A stretch of 64,000 bases of DNA, from assembly GCF_022348185.1 (NCBI RefSeq), contig NZ_JAKRFD010000007.1, positions 1-64,000 of the forward strand, read 5' to 3'. The position numbers and the translations under genes are program-made. Shown piece after piece: positions 53,627-62,210 of this stretch (the first letter of the stretch is position 1; each line of letters starts with the position of its first letter). Under the pieces are notes generated by a model that searched no databases, was not told the origin of the DNA, and saw nothing but the letters and a program-made list of their open reading frames with translations. This DNA comes from Epibacterium sp. Ofav1-8 (GTDB lineage: Bacteria; Pseudomonadota; Alphaproteobacteria; Rhodobacterales; Rhodobacteraceae).

Positions 53627-53854
53627 TCAGACGTACATGATGTCCGAGAAGACGTGTTTTACAACGTCGTCGCGCTTCAGGCCGCGCTTTGCCAGTTCCT
53701 CGTCGGACAGCGCCATCAAGGTGCGGGCGCGGTTCACACGATGGTTGGATTCCGCGAGGTGAACCAGACCGTTGCCAATCGCGCGGAAAAAGCCTGCGAT
53801 CAGGCCCAGCGGATTGAAGGGGGCGCGTGTTTGTGCGTTCGATGCGTATGCCAT
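53627..53854 (-). CDS. DUF1127 small protein inside the urease operon
   Basis: A 75-residue basic protein with the DUF1127 domain (about 25-65; 'LAESNHRVNRARTLMALSDEELAKRGLKRDDV'). The domain is typical of short alphaproteobacterial proteins; in Agrobacterium such Arg-rich proteins affect RNA turnover and phosphate or carbon metabolism (established for relatives, not shown here). It sits between ureC and ureE on the same strand. A 239-bp gap upstream contains a possible -10 TATATT, so it may have its own promoter. AGGAG precedes ATG 53854. Confidence 0.85.
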   Translation of the reverse strand: MAYASNAQTRAPFNPLGLIAGFFRAIGNGLVHLAESNHRVNRARTLMALSDEELAKRGLKRDDVVKHVFSDIMYV

Positions 53855-54093
53855 GGGGATATGCTCCTGTGTTCAAGAATGTCTCTCCCGTGACACCAAT
53901 ATAGCTGCAGCGCAGCAAATAGGTAGGTAGTGTTGACGCATTCCCGCCATGCGTCTGTGACAAGGCAAGGGGTGAAGATTCTGATTTTGCTGAATATTTC
54001 GGCATGATGATGGGGCCTTTGATGGATTTGTCGCCGTGTTTTGGCCAAGGGGGCAGCCGCGCGACTATCTCTTGGTTGCAGCTGGGGTGCGCT

Positions 54094-55806
54094 TCAGAAC
54101 AGGAAATACCGCTGCGCCATGGGCAGCTCCGCCGCTGGCTGACAGGTCAGCAACTCACCGTCTGCGCGCACCTCATAGGTTTCCGGGTGGACCTCGATAT
54201 GTGGTGTCGCATCGTTGAGCTTCAGCGCGGATTTACCGATCCCCCGCGTGCCCTTCACGGCGAGCGTCTGCTTTGCCAGGCCAAGTTGGCCGCGAATGCC
54301 CGCCGCCTGCGCCGCCTCTGACACGAATGTCACGGCGGAGTGTTCAACAGAGCGGCCATAGGCCCCCCACATGGGCCGGGAATAGACCGGTTGCGGCGTC
54401 GGGATCGAGGCGTTGGGATCGCCCATCTGGGCGCAGACAATTGTGCCCCCCATCAGAACCATCTCCGGCTTCACGCCAAAGAACGCTGGATTCCACAGCA
54501 CCAGATCGGCGCGTTTGCCAACCTCGATCGAGCCAATCTCATGCGAGATACCATGCGCGATGGCCGGGTTGATGGTGTATTTCGCCACATAGCGGCGAAC
54601 GCGGAAATTGTCGTTCTCGCCGACCTCATCCGAAAGCCGGCCGCGCTGTTTCTTCATCTTGTCGGCGGTCTGCCATGTGCGGATGATCACCTCGCCGACG
54701 CGCCCCATCGCCTGACTGTCCGACGCGATGATCGAGAACGCCCCCATATCGTGCAGGATATCCTCGGCCGCGATGGTTTCCCGGCGAATGCGGCTCTCGG
54801 CAAAGGCCACATCTTCGGGAATGGATTTGTCGAGGTGGTGACACACCATCAGCATGTCGAGGTGTTCTTCGAGCGTGTTCACAGTGAAGGGCCGCGTCGG
54901 GTTGGTCGAGGACGGCAGCACATGCTCCTCGCCGCAGATCTTGATGATATCGGGGGCATGGCCACCGCCTGCGCCTTCGGTGTGAAAGGCATGGATCGTG
55001 CGGCCTTTCATGGCCTTTACGGTATGTTCGACAAAACCCGATTCATTGAGCGTATCGGTGTGGATCATCACCTGCACATCCATCGCATCGGCAACCCCGA
55101 GACAGCAGTCGATGGCGGCGGGGGTGGTGCCCCAGTCCTCGTGCAGTTTCAACGCGCAGGCACCTGCGTTCACCTGTTCCTCGATGGCCGCCGGCAGCGA
55201 CGCATTCCCTTTGCCAGCGAAGGCGAGGTTCATCGGAAACGCATCTGCGGCCTGCATCATACGACCAAGGTGCCAGGCACCGGGGGTGCAGGTGGTGGCC
55301 AAGGTCCCATGCGCTGGCCCGGTGCCGCCGCCCAGCATGGTGGTGAGACCAGAGTGCAGCGCATCCTCGATCTGTTGCGGGCAGATATAATGGATATGGC
55401 TGTCAAACCCGCCCGCCGTGAGGATACGCCCTTCGCCCGCGATCACCTCGGTGCCGGGACCAACGATAATGGTCACATTGGGCTGGGTGTCGGGGTTTCC
55501 GGCTTTGCCGATGGCATGGATGCGCCCATCCTTCAGGCCGATGTCAGCCTTGTAGATGCCGGTCCAATCGAGGATCAGCGCATTGGTGATCACAGTATCA
55601 ACCGCGCCCGCCGCGCGTGTGGTCTGTGCCTGCCCCATCCCGTCACGGATCACCTTGCCGCCGCCGAATTTCACCTCCTCACCGTAAGGTCCGGTGAGGT
55701 CGCGCTCCACCTCGATGATCAGGTCAGTATCGGCCAACCGCACGCGGTCTCCGGTGGTGGGGCCATACATGGCGGCATAGTCAGAGCGGGAGATTTTGGC
55801 GGGCAT
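54094..55806 (-). CDS. ureC: Urease alpha (catalytic) subunit
   Basis: This 570-residue urease catalytic subunit hydrolyses urea to ammonia and carbamate. Nickel ligands are visible: '[13 protein letters not shown]' (two His), the carbamylated Lys in '[12 protein letters not shown]', 'MIHTDTLNE' and '[14 protein letters not shown]' (His), and Asp in '[11 protein letters not shown]'. The flap His is in '[21 protein letters not shown]'. Length is exactly that of bacterial UreC. It starts one base after the lipoprotein gene stop and is separated from ureE by the DUF1127 gene. Confidence 0.97.
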   Translation of the reverse strand: MPAKISRSDYAAMYGPTTGDRVRLADTDLIIEVERDLTGPYGEEVKFGGGKVIRDGMGQAQTTRAAGAVDTVITNALILDWTGIYKADIGLKDGRIHAIGKAGNPDTQPNVTIIVGPGTEVIAGEGRILTAGGFDSHIHYICPQQIEDALHSGLTTMLGGGTGPAHGTLATTCTPGAWHLGRMMQAADAFPMNLAFAGKGNASLPAAIEEQVNAGACALKLHEDWGTTPAAIDCCLGVADAMDVQVMIHTDTLNESGFVEHTVKAMKGRTIHAFHTEGAGGGHAPDIIKICGEEHVLPSSTNPTRPFTVNTLEEHLDMLMVCHHLDKSIPEDVAFAESRIRRETIAAEDILHDMGAFSIIASDSQAMGRVGEVIIRTWQTADKMKKQRGRLSDEVGENDNFRVRRYVAKYTINPAIAHGISHEIGSIEVGKRADLVLWNPAFFGVKPEMVLMGGTIVCAQMGDPNASIPTPQPVYSRPMWGAYGRSVEHSAVTFVSEAAQAAGIRGQLGLAKQTLAVKGTRGIGKSALKLNDATPHIEVHPETYEVRADGELLTCQPAAELPMAQRYFLF

Positions 55807-55807
55807 G

Positions 55808-56176
55808 TCAGTCGTCCTTCTCGTGTGCCAGAGCTGAGTTCACAGCAGCACTGTTCGATTGCATCAGCGGGCTCGCCGCTTTCAGAGATCCAGCGTTTGG
55901 GGAAAGGCGCGACAATTTCTCTGTCGTGAGGATCATTTTGGGCTCACCGGGGCACGAAACTTGAACTTGGGCAGCGGTGCCTTGGGTCAGCGCAGGCGCA
56001 AAGCCGGAGCACTTTGTCCCATCAGGGCGTTCCAAAATGACGTTGCACCCGACAACGCAAGCGCCTTGATACATCTCGAACATCTGCGTTCCGTCGTTGT
56101 CGACGATCTGAAACGGTTGGGATCCGCAGGCTGAGAGCATGGAGATCGAAAGGAATAGGCCCGCGACGCGCAGCAT
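55808..56176 (-). CDS. Small lipoprotein between ureB and ureC
   Basis: The 122-residue product has an N-terminal lipoprotein signal with lipobox 'LSAC' (Cys17), so it is membrane-anchored outside the inner membrane. The mature part has four further Cys ('GACVVGCN', 'TKCSGF', 'QVSCPGEP'). I do not recognise a named domain. Its start codon shares a base with the ureB stop (TGATG) and ureC follows after one base, so it is translated with the urease structural genes. Urease itself is cytosolic, which makes a cell-envelope protein here unusual. Confidence 0.8.
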   Translation of the reverse strand: MLRVAGLFLSISMLSACGSQPFQIVDNDGTQMFEMYQGACVVGCNVILERPDGTKCSGFAPALTQGTAAQVQVSCPGEPKMILTTEKLSRLSPNAGSLKAASPLMQSNSAAVNSALAHEKDD

Positions 56177-56481
56177 CACAACTCCCCCATCACCTGAGCA
56201 TTGAACCCATAGACCCGGCGTGCACCCCCAATCGGGATCAGTTGCACTTCGCGGCGCTGACCGGGCTCAAACCGCACGGCGGTGCCAGCAGCGATGTCCA
56301 GACGCAGTCCACGGGCGGCGGTGCGGTCAAACTCCAGCGCGGGGTTGGCTTCGGCGAAATGGTAGTGACTGCCCACCTGAACCGGGCGGTCGCCGGTGTT
56401 GGCAACCATCAAGGTGAGGGCCTCGGCCCCCTGATTCAGGGTCAATTCACCACTGGCGGGGAACATCTCTCCGGGGATCAT
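56176..56481 (-). CDS. ureB: Urease beta subunit
   Basis: A 101-residue UreB with the family pattern '[22 protein letters not shown]', '[25 protein letters not shown]' and '[15 protein letters not shown]'. It is one of three structural urease subunits (separate A, B and C, the bacterial type). AGGAG precedes ATG 56481. ureJ lies immediately upstream. Confidence 0.96.
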   Translation of the reverse strand: MIPGEMFPASGELTLNQGAEALTLMVANTGDRPVQVGSHYHFAEANPALEFDRTAARGLRLDIAAGTAVRFEPGQRREVQLIPIGGARRVYGFNAQVMGEL

Positions 56482-56493
56482 GTGAAGCGCTCC

Positions 56494-57081
56494 TCAGCCT
56501 GCGAGCCCAAGTGCGGAACCGGCGAGGACAACGCAGGCTCCAAGGACGCGGGGCAGGGTGGCGCTGCGCTGCGCCAGTGTCAGCCCGCCCGCAACACCGG
56601 CGGCGTGCAGCAGAGCCGTGGAGAGCGCAAAGCCCGCCAGATACGGCAGGGCCTCGGCTGCACCGATTTCTGCACCGTGGGCATGGCCGTGAAACAGCGC
56701 AAAAATCCCGGTAATCGCGGCAGCCCCCGCAGGCGGCATCCGGAGGGCCAGCGCAGCCATACCGCCCAGCACCATGACAGAGGCGAGGATCATCGGCTCG
56801 ACCAGGGGCAGGCCCACGCCGCGCATGGCGAAAAGGAACCCGAGCGTCATCATGCCCACAAAGGCGGTCGGCAGCAGCCAGAGCGCCCGGGTCTCTCCTG
56901 TGCGGCGCGCCTGCACAACGGCCCACAGGCCCACCGCCACCATGGCGAGGATATGATCCGGGCCGAACACCGGATGGCTGGCACCAGCGGCAAAGGAGCC
57001 ATGCCCGGCCGGGTCCAGATGCGCAAAGGCAGGGCTGGCGGTCAGCAGGGCAGCGAGGGAAAGGGCAATACGGGATTTCAT
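56494..57081 (-). CDS. ureJ: HupE/UreJ family nickel permease
   Basis: This 195-residue inner-membrane protein has a signal peptide (about 1-20) and about six membrane helices. The family metal motif 'HPVFGPDHILAMVAVGLWA' follows the first segment, and 'FHGHAHGAEIG' lies in a later helix; both His-rich motifs are typical of HupE/UreJ nickel importers. It likely supplies nickel for urease. It is placed between ureA and ureB, as in other Rhodobacteraceae urease operons. Confidence 0.9.
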   Translation of the reverse strand: MKSRIALSLAALLTASPAFAHLDPAGHGSFAAGASHPVFGPDHILAMVAVGLWAVVQARRTGETRALWLLPTAFVGMMTLGFLFAMRGVGLPLVEPMILASVMVLGGMAALALRMPPAGAAAITGIFALFHGHAHGAEIGAAEALPYLAGFALSTALLHAAGVAGGLTLAQRSATLPRVLGACVVLAGSALGLAG

Positions 57082-57108
57082 GTCGGTCAGTCCTTGGAAA
57101 GCGGTCAG

Positions 57109-57411
57109 TCAGCGAATGGGGTTATGCACGGTCACCAGCTTGGTGCCGTCGGGAAAGGTGGCCTCGACCTGAACCTCGTGGATCATCTCGGGCACGCCCG
57201 CCATGCAGTCTGCACGGGTGATGACCTCGGCCCCGGCCTGCATCATCTCTGCGACGGAACGACCGTCGCGTGCGCCCTCGACCACGGCATCGGTGATCAG
57301 CGCGATCGCCTCGGGGTGGTTGAGTTTGACTCCACGGGCGAGCCGCTTGCGCGCGACCTCTGCGGCCATGGCGACCAGCAGTTTGTCCTTTTCTCTCGGG
57401 GTCAGGTTCAT
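57109..57411 (-). CDS. ureA: Urease gamma subunit
   Basis: A 100-residue UreA beginning '[20 protein letters not shown]', with '[14 protein letters not shown]' and '[21 protein letters not shown]' at the C-terminus, diagnostic of the gamma subunit. I chose ATG 57411, the canonical start, over an upstream in-frame ATG. It lies 19 bp after ureD. Confidence 0.97.
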   Translation of the reverse strand: MNLTPREKDKLLVAMAAEVARKRLARGVKLNHPEAIALITDAVVEGARDGRSVAEMMQAGAEVITRADCMAGVPEMIHEVQVEATFPDGTKLVTVHNPIR

Positions 57412-57430
57412 GGATGTGGCGCTTTCATGG

Positions 57431-58402
57431 TCAAAGTCTCCAGCAACGGGGCAGGCCACCCTCGGTCAGCCTGTCAAGAAGGGGCAGCAGGCTCTGGCGC
57501 AGGACAAAACTATCCACCGCCAAGAGCCGCATGTGCAGTAAATCGGGGGCCAGGAGCGAGGCGCCGCCAAGGGCGTCGCCGCCGTCCGGCAGGTGAGCGC
57601 GCAGCCCCCCCAGCGTCGCCTCGGCGTCTGGTGCGGCCAGCAGGAGGGTCGCCATCGCGCTGCAGCGGGCCGACAGGACGCCAGCCACGCCCGGACGGCT
57701 AAGCTGCGCCGCCAGATCGCCTTGCAGATGGATTGCATCGCGATAAATAAGCTGTCCCGCGCGCCGGATCTGGATGTGATCGCGAAACCGCGCGGAGGTG
57801 AGCGCCTCGCCCATTGCGGCGCGTCCGAACACCAGCGGCTCCACCAGCAAGAGCCGTGCATCCTCTGCCAGATCGGCCTGCAAACTCCGGGTGAAATCGC
57901 TGCGCTGAAAGAGGATCGTTTCCTGCGGCAGCCAATTGAGGCAGGCACGGGCGGCGACGCTCAGATGTGTGGTCATCTGGCCACTCTGCCCGGGTTGCGC
58001 GCGATAGGCGCGTTCGGCGGCCTGGGTCGTGAGGGTCAGCTGGCTGTCCGGCCCGGCTGCGGCGTCAATGGCAAAGCGATCACCTCCGGTAATGCCACCT
58101 GCAATGTTGACCAGAACCGCCTCCAGCGGCGGGCGGCCCTGGGGAAACAGCAGTTTCAGCGCCCCGGACTGATGCAGGTGATCGAGCGCGACCTGACCAT
58201 CGCCACGGCGCTTGGCCGAGAGGCGCGCGCGCCCGACTGCCCGGGGTTGAGCGATGGCAGCCACATCGGCCAGCGCGGGCACCCGTGCCGTTATGTCGGT
58301 GATGTGATTGATCGCCCTCTCCCCGAAATGCCGCCACCGGGTCGGTTCCAATGGCGTGTCCTCACGGTTCGATTTGTCCCAGTCTGGACGCGGAAGTGCC
58401 AT
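57431..58402 (-). CDS. ureD: Urease accessory protein UreD
   Basis: The 323-residue urease scaffold protein carries '[26 protein letters not shown]' and '[12 protein letters not shown]', the two strongest UreD/UreH signatures, and '[13 protein letters not shown]'. It recruits UreF and UreG to apourease. The N-terminus has an extra ~50 residues before the conserved core. ATG 58402 is the first plausible start; the frame continues upstream into the shared control region without support. It heads the urease operon and is divergent from urtA. Confidence 0.92.
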   Translation of the reverse strand: MALPRPDWDKSNREDTPLEPTRWRHFGERAINHITDITARVPALADVAAIAQPRAVGRARLSAKRRGDGQVALDHLHQSGALKLLFPQGRPPLEAVLVNIAGGITGGDRFAIDAAAGPDSQLTLTTQAAERAYRAQPGQSGQMTTHLSVAARACLNWLPQETILFQRSDFTRSLQADLAEDARLLLVEPLVFGRAAMGEALTSARFRDHIQIRRAGQLIYRDAIHLQGDLAAQLSRPGVAGVLSARCSAMATLLLAAPDAEATLGGLRAHLPDGGDALGGASLLAPDLLHMRLLAVDSFVLRQSLLPLLDRLTEGGLPRCWRL

Positions 58403-58762
58403 TTCAGACCGCAATTTCAGGCGGCTGAATGGCGTGTTTGACGATTTTTGCGCCGTTTTGCGCAAAAGCCGCCCAATAAATGGGCATGTGGAAATTTGTC
58501 CGCGAGCGGCCGGGGCTGGCAATTGCCAAGCGATGCGGCGTTGCAGAAATCTGAACCCGTCCGGACAGGATGACCCCGCCGCCAAGAATGCGGGGCCCCG
58601 GTCCGGCCGCTACCGATAAGGCGTGTGACGACCCTGCGAATTGCACCTCGACCGGGCCGCCACACTCAATCGCAACAACAGTTGCAGGGTGGGAAGGTAA
58701 TGCTCCGCTGCCGGTTCGGCAAGCGACAGCGGCCCGATGTGCCCTGCGTGGAGGGATCTACG
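58403..58762. promoter_or_regulatory. Divergent ureD / urtA control region with two dyads
   Basis: This 360-bp gap separates urease and the urea transporter. It contains TTTTGCGC (58446-58453) and GCGCAAAA (58460-58467), an 8-bp inverted repeat with 6-bp spacing. A perfect palindrome TGGCAATTGCCA lies at 58517-58528. The first is close to NtrC half-site geometry (TGCRC-N6/7-GYGCA), fitting nitrogen control, although a convincing sigma-54 box was not found. GTGGAGGGA precedes urtA. No gene seen here. Confidence 0.5.
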
Positions 58763-60040
58763 ATGACGTTTTTCACCAAACCCGCTGCCAGCGTGCTGGC
58801 TTTGACCATTGGCGCAGGCGCCGCCGCCGCAGACTGCCCGATCAAGGTGGGTGTGCTGCACTCGCTGTCCGGCACGATGGCGATTTCGGAAACCACGCTC
58901 AAGGACACCATGCTGATGCTGGTGGAGGATCAGAACGACAAAGGTGGCCTGCTGGGATGCGAGCTGGAGGCCGTGGTGGTCGACCCGGCGTCCGACTGGC
59001 CGCTCTTTGCCGAAAAAGCACGCGAACTGCTGACCGTTCATGATGTCGATGTGATCTTTGGCAACTGGACCTCGGTCAGCCGCAAATCCGTCCTCCCCGT
59101 TATCGAAGAGCTCAACGGCCTGCTGTTCTATCCGGTCCAGTACGAAGGCGAAGAGAGCTCCAAGAACGTCTTCTACACCGGCGCCGCCCCGAACCAGCAG
59201 GCGATCCCGGCGACGGATTACTTCCTCGAAGAACTGGGCGTGGAGAAGTTCGCGCTGCTTGGCACCGACTACGTCTACCCGCGGACCACGAACAACATCC
59301 TGGAGGCCTATCTCCAGGACAAGGGCATTCCGGCTGAGGATATCTTTGTCAACTACACGCCCTTTGGCCACTCCGACTGGTCCAAGATCGTCGCTGATGT
59401 CGTGGCGCTGGGCGCGGATGGCAAGAAGGTCGGCGTGATCTCCACCATCAACGGCGACGCCAATATCGGCTTCTACAAGGAGCTGGCGGCGGCGGGTATC
59501 TCTGCCGACGACATCCCGGTGGTGGCCTTCTCTGTTGGCGAAGAAGAGCTTTCCGGCCTTGATACCTCCAACCTTGTGGGGCACCTGGCCGCGTGGAACT
59601 ATTTCCAATCTGCCGACACCGAAGCCAACTCGGCCTTTGTCGACAAGTGGAAGACTCTGATGGGGCAGGAGCGCGTCACCAATGACCCGATGGAGGCGCA
59701 TTACATCGGTTTCAACATGTGGGCCAATGCGGTGAGCGCTGCGGAGACAACGGATGTCGATGCGGTGCGAACGGCCATGTATGGTCAGGAGTTCCCGAAC
59801 CTGACCGGGGGCACCGCCGTGATGCTGCCGAACCACCATCTGGCAAAGCCGGTGCTGATCGGCGAAATCCAGGAGGACGGCCAGTTCGACATCATCTCCG
59901 CCACCGATCCGGTGCCCGGCGACGCGTGGACCGATTTCCTGCCCGACTCCGCTGTCCTGACCTCGGATTGGAAGGATCTTGGCTGTGGCATGTACAATAC
60001 CCAGACCGAGACCTGTGTGCAGTTGAAATCCAACTACTGA
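58763..60040 (+). CDS. urtA: Urea ABC transporter substrate-binding protein
   Basis: The 425-residue periplasmic protein has a signal peptide (about 1-22) and then 'CPIKVGVLHSLSGTMAISE', the UrtA/amide-binding start. Family segments 'LVEDQNDKGGLLG', 'FGNWTSVSRKSVLPV', 'YPVQYEGEESSKN' and 'DYVYPRTTNN' support urea over branched-chain amino acids. ATG 58763 follows GGAGGGA. Its position opposite the urease operon and ahead of urtBCD fits high-affinity urea uptake. A hairpin lies just after the stop. Confidence 0.94.
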   Translation: MTFFTKPAASVLALTIGAGAAAADCPIKVGVLHSLSGTMAISETTLKDTMLMLVEDQNDKGGLLGCELEAVVVDPASDWPLFAEKARELLTVHDVDVIFGNWTSVSRKSVLPVIEELNGLLFYPVQYEGEESSKNVFYTGAAPNQQAIPATDYFLEELGVEKFALLGTDYVYPRTTNNILEAYLQDKGIPAEDIFVNYTPFGHSDWSKIVADVVALGADGKKVGVISTINGDANIGFYKELAAAGISADDIPVVAFSVGEEELSGLDTSNLVGHLAAWNYFQSADTEANSAFVDKWKTLMGQERVTNDPMEAHYIGFNMWANAVSAAETTDVDAVRTAMYGQEFPNLTGGTAVMLPNHHLAKPVLIGEIQEDGQFDIISATDPVPGDAWTDFLPDSAVLTSDWKDLGCGMYNTQTETCVQLKSNY

Positions 60041-60053
60041 TTTCTCCTGACGA

Positions 60054-60080
60054 GCTCCGGGTGCCTGACGGCCCCGGAGC
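60054..60080 (+). terminator. Hairpin between urtA and urtB
   Basis: GCTCCGGG (60054-60061) and CCCGGAGC (60073-60080) form an 8-bp stem with an 11-nt loop, 13 bp after the urtA stop and without a T tract. It probably stabilises the abundant urtA message or reduces read-through into urtB. Confidence 0.6.
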
Positions 60081-60138
60081 CGATTGACACCGACCTCCGG
60101 GTTCAACCGGCGGCACCAATAGGGCCGGACCACCTTCC

Positions 60139-62124
60139 ATGACATGTAAATTTCGTGCTGATCTGCTGCTGTTCTTCTGCGGTGTGCTGGCATTGGCGCT
60201 GGCCAGTTTCGCCAGACCCGGGCACGCGCAGGAGGCCGGCACCCTGCAACAGCTGTTGCAACAGGATGCCGCTCTGATCTCCAAAGCCTCACGCAGGACC
60301 ATCGGACCGGTCATCGACCGCATCGTCGCCTCCGACTTGCCGGCGGTGCCCATGTTCCTGTCGGCCTGGCAGGACAAGACCATCTGGCAACGCCGCGCGG
60401 ACGGTCTGTTCTTTGTCGGCGCGGACATGGGGGATCGCACCTATCGTCTGACGGATATCGACAGCGGCGCGGTGATCGCGACCGTCCCGAAGGATGATCT
60501 CAAGCAGTTGAAACCAAACAGTGGCGTGCGCGGGCTGATCGCCACCGCCCTGGTCCGGTTCCAGCTGTCCGACCCCGACCCCAGTCTTCGGGAGGAGGCG
60601 TTGACCGCCATCGAGCGCCGACCGGAGGCGGGGTTGCTTGCCCCTCTGCGCGCCTCTATCGACACCGAACCCGATGCCGAGCTGAAGGCCAGGAAGATGC
60701 GGATCGAGCGCCTGTTGACCATCGGCCATGGGCGCGATCCGGCCGAACGCGTTGCCGCGATCAAGGACATGTCGGGCGATCTCGGCGTTGATCTGCGCGC
60801 CGCACTCAATCCGCTGGTCGCGACCCGGCTGCAGATCTCCACAGACCTCCCCGAAGGGGTCAATCTCGCCCGTGTGTTGTCTCCCGGAGGGCCCGATCTG
60901 GGGCGTCTCGAAGCCTATGACATGCTGGCGGAGGCGGAACTGGCGCCAGCGCGCCAGACGCCGGATCAGATCAAGACCGTGCTGTCGAACCATGTTGAGG
61001 GTGGCACCGTCGGAGGGGTCGCGCTGGTGCGGCTTTCGACCCCGGACGCCCGTGCCATCGCCTATGACACCTTGGCGCAAGAAGGCAAGGTGGCGCCCTT
61101 GGTCCGGGACGAGGAGATCGACGCGGCACTTGCGGCGCATGTGTTCTTTGAAACCTACGCAGAGCCGAACCCGGAGGTGACCGCCGCCGCTCTTGCAGCG
61201 CTGCAGGGCATCGCCACCCGTGTCGGTCTCAATCAGACGCTGGACCTGGGGCTGGATGCGATTTCACTGGCCTCGATCTATTTCCTGGCGGCGATCGGTC
61301 TTGCCATCACCTTTGGCCTGATGGGGGTCATCAATATGGCCCATGGCGAATTCATCATGATGGGCGCCTATACCGGCTATCTGGTACAGCAGGTGATCCC
61401 GAACCATACGGTGTCGATCCTGCTGGCGATCCCGCTCGCCTTTGCGGTCACCTTTGCCGCTGGCGTCGCAATGGAACGTCTGGTGATCCGCCACCTCTAC
61501 AATCGGCCGCTGGAAACCCTGCTTGCGACCTTTGGCATCTCCATCGCCCTGCAGCAGCTGGCCAAGAACATCTTCGGCACCCAGGCGCGTCCGCTGACGG
61601 CCCCCGGCTGGCTGGATGGGGCACTGGTCCTGAACGACGTGGTGGCGATCAGCTACATCCGCATCGCGATCTTTGTTCTGGCGCTGATCTTCCTCGGCTT
61701 TTTCCTCTTCCTGATGAAACGGACCCGTCTCGGGCTTGAAACCCGGACAGTGACGCAGAACCCGCGCATGGCCGCCGCCATGGGCATCAACCCGGGACGC
61801 GTCAACATGCTGACCTTCGGTCTCGGCTCCGGCATCGCGGGCATCGCAGGCGTTGCCATCGGCCTCTACGCCAAGGTCACGTCCGAGCTGGGCGCCGACT
61901 ATATCGTGCAAAGCTTCATGACCGTGGTGGTCGGCGGGGTCGGCAACATCTGGGGCGCGCTCCTCGGCGCCACGATGATCGGCACCCTGCAAAAGGGGAT
62001 CGAGTGGCTCAACCCCTCCAATACGCTCGCCGCCCAGACCTACATGATCATCTTCATCATCATTTTCATCCAGTTCCGGCCCCGCGGCATCATCGCCCTC
62101 AAAGGCCGCGCAGCAGGAGATTGA
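60139..62124 (+). CDS. urtB: Urea ABC transporter permease UrtB
   Basis: A 661-residue LivH-type permease. The C-terminal ~290 residues (from about 373) have the membrane core: 'IYFLAAIGLAITFGLMGVINMAHGEFIMMGAYTGYL', recognisable across LivH/UrtB, and 'FMTVVVGGVGNIWGA'. The N-terminal part carries a signal-like segment (about 8-30, ending 'GHAQE') and a long ~340-residue soluble, HEAT-like helical region ('REEALTAIERRPEAGLLAPL'), an extension seen in proteobacterial UrtB; here it is on the long side. It ends 79 bp before urtC with a G-rich repeat between. Confidence 0.92.
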   Translation: MTCKFRADLLLFFCGVLALALASFARPGHAQEAGTLQQLLQQDAALISKASRRTIGPVIDRIVASDLPAVPMFLSAWQDKTIWQRRADGLFFVGADMGDRTYRLTDIDSGAVIATVPKDDLKQLKPNSGVRGLIATALVRFQLSDPDPSLREEALTAIERRPEAGLLAPLRASIDTEPDAELKARKMRIERLLTIGHGRDPAERVAAIKDMSGDLGVDLRAALNPLVATRLQISTDLPEGVNLARVLSPGGPDLGRLEAYDMLAEAELAPARQTPDQIKTVLSNHVEGGTVGGVALVRLSTPDARAIAYDTLAQEGKVAPLVRDEEIDAALAAHVFFETYAEPNPEVTAAALAALQGIATRVGLNQTLDLGLDAISLASIYFLAAIGLAITFGLMGVINMAHGEFIMMGAYTGYLVQQVIPNHTVSILLAIPLAFAVTFAAGVAMERLVIRHLYNRPLETLLATFGISIALQQLAKNIFGTQARPLTAPGWLDGALVLNDVVAISYIRIAIFVLALIFLGFFLFLMKRTRLGLETRTVTQNPRMAAAMGINPGRVNMLTFGLGSGIAGIAGVAIGLYAKVTSELGADYIVQSFMTVVVGGVGNIWGALLGATMIGTLQKGIEWLNPSNTLAAQTYMIIFIIIFIQFRPRGIIALKGRAAGD

Positions 62125-62129
62125 CCGCC

Positions 62130-62210
62130 ATGACCCTTCATCTTTTTCCAAGTACCTCGGGGGGGACGGGGGGCTGGCCCCCCGCCGCAGGAGAGCCGCG
62201 CCATGCGTAG
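62130..62210 (+). repeat. G-rich palindromic element forming a 26-codon ORF that overlaps the urtC start
   Basis: Between urtB and urtC, the segment around 62143-62183 (CCAAGTACCTCGGGGGGG then GGGGGGCTGGCCCCCC) resembles short G-rich hairpin repeats scattered in Rhodobacteraceae intergenic DNA; the relation is from memory, not tested. An ATG at 62130, after AGGAG in the end of urtB, reads 26 codons through it and stops at TAG 62208-62210, overlapping the urtC ATG (62203). It may be a coupling leader or chance. Confidence 0.5.

Noticed and set aside
58517-58540. Possible sigma-54 promoter upstream of urtA around TGGCAATTGCCAAGC
   Set aside because: The -24 TGGC is present, but the -12 element does not read TTGC at the right spacing.
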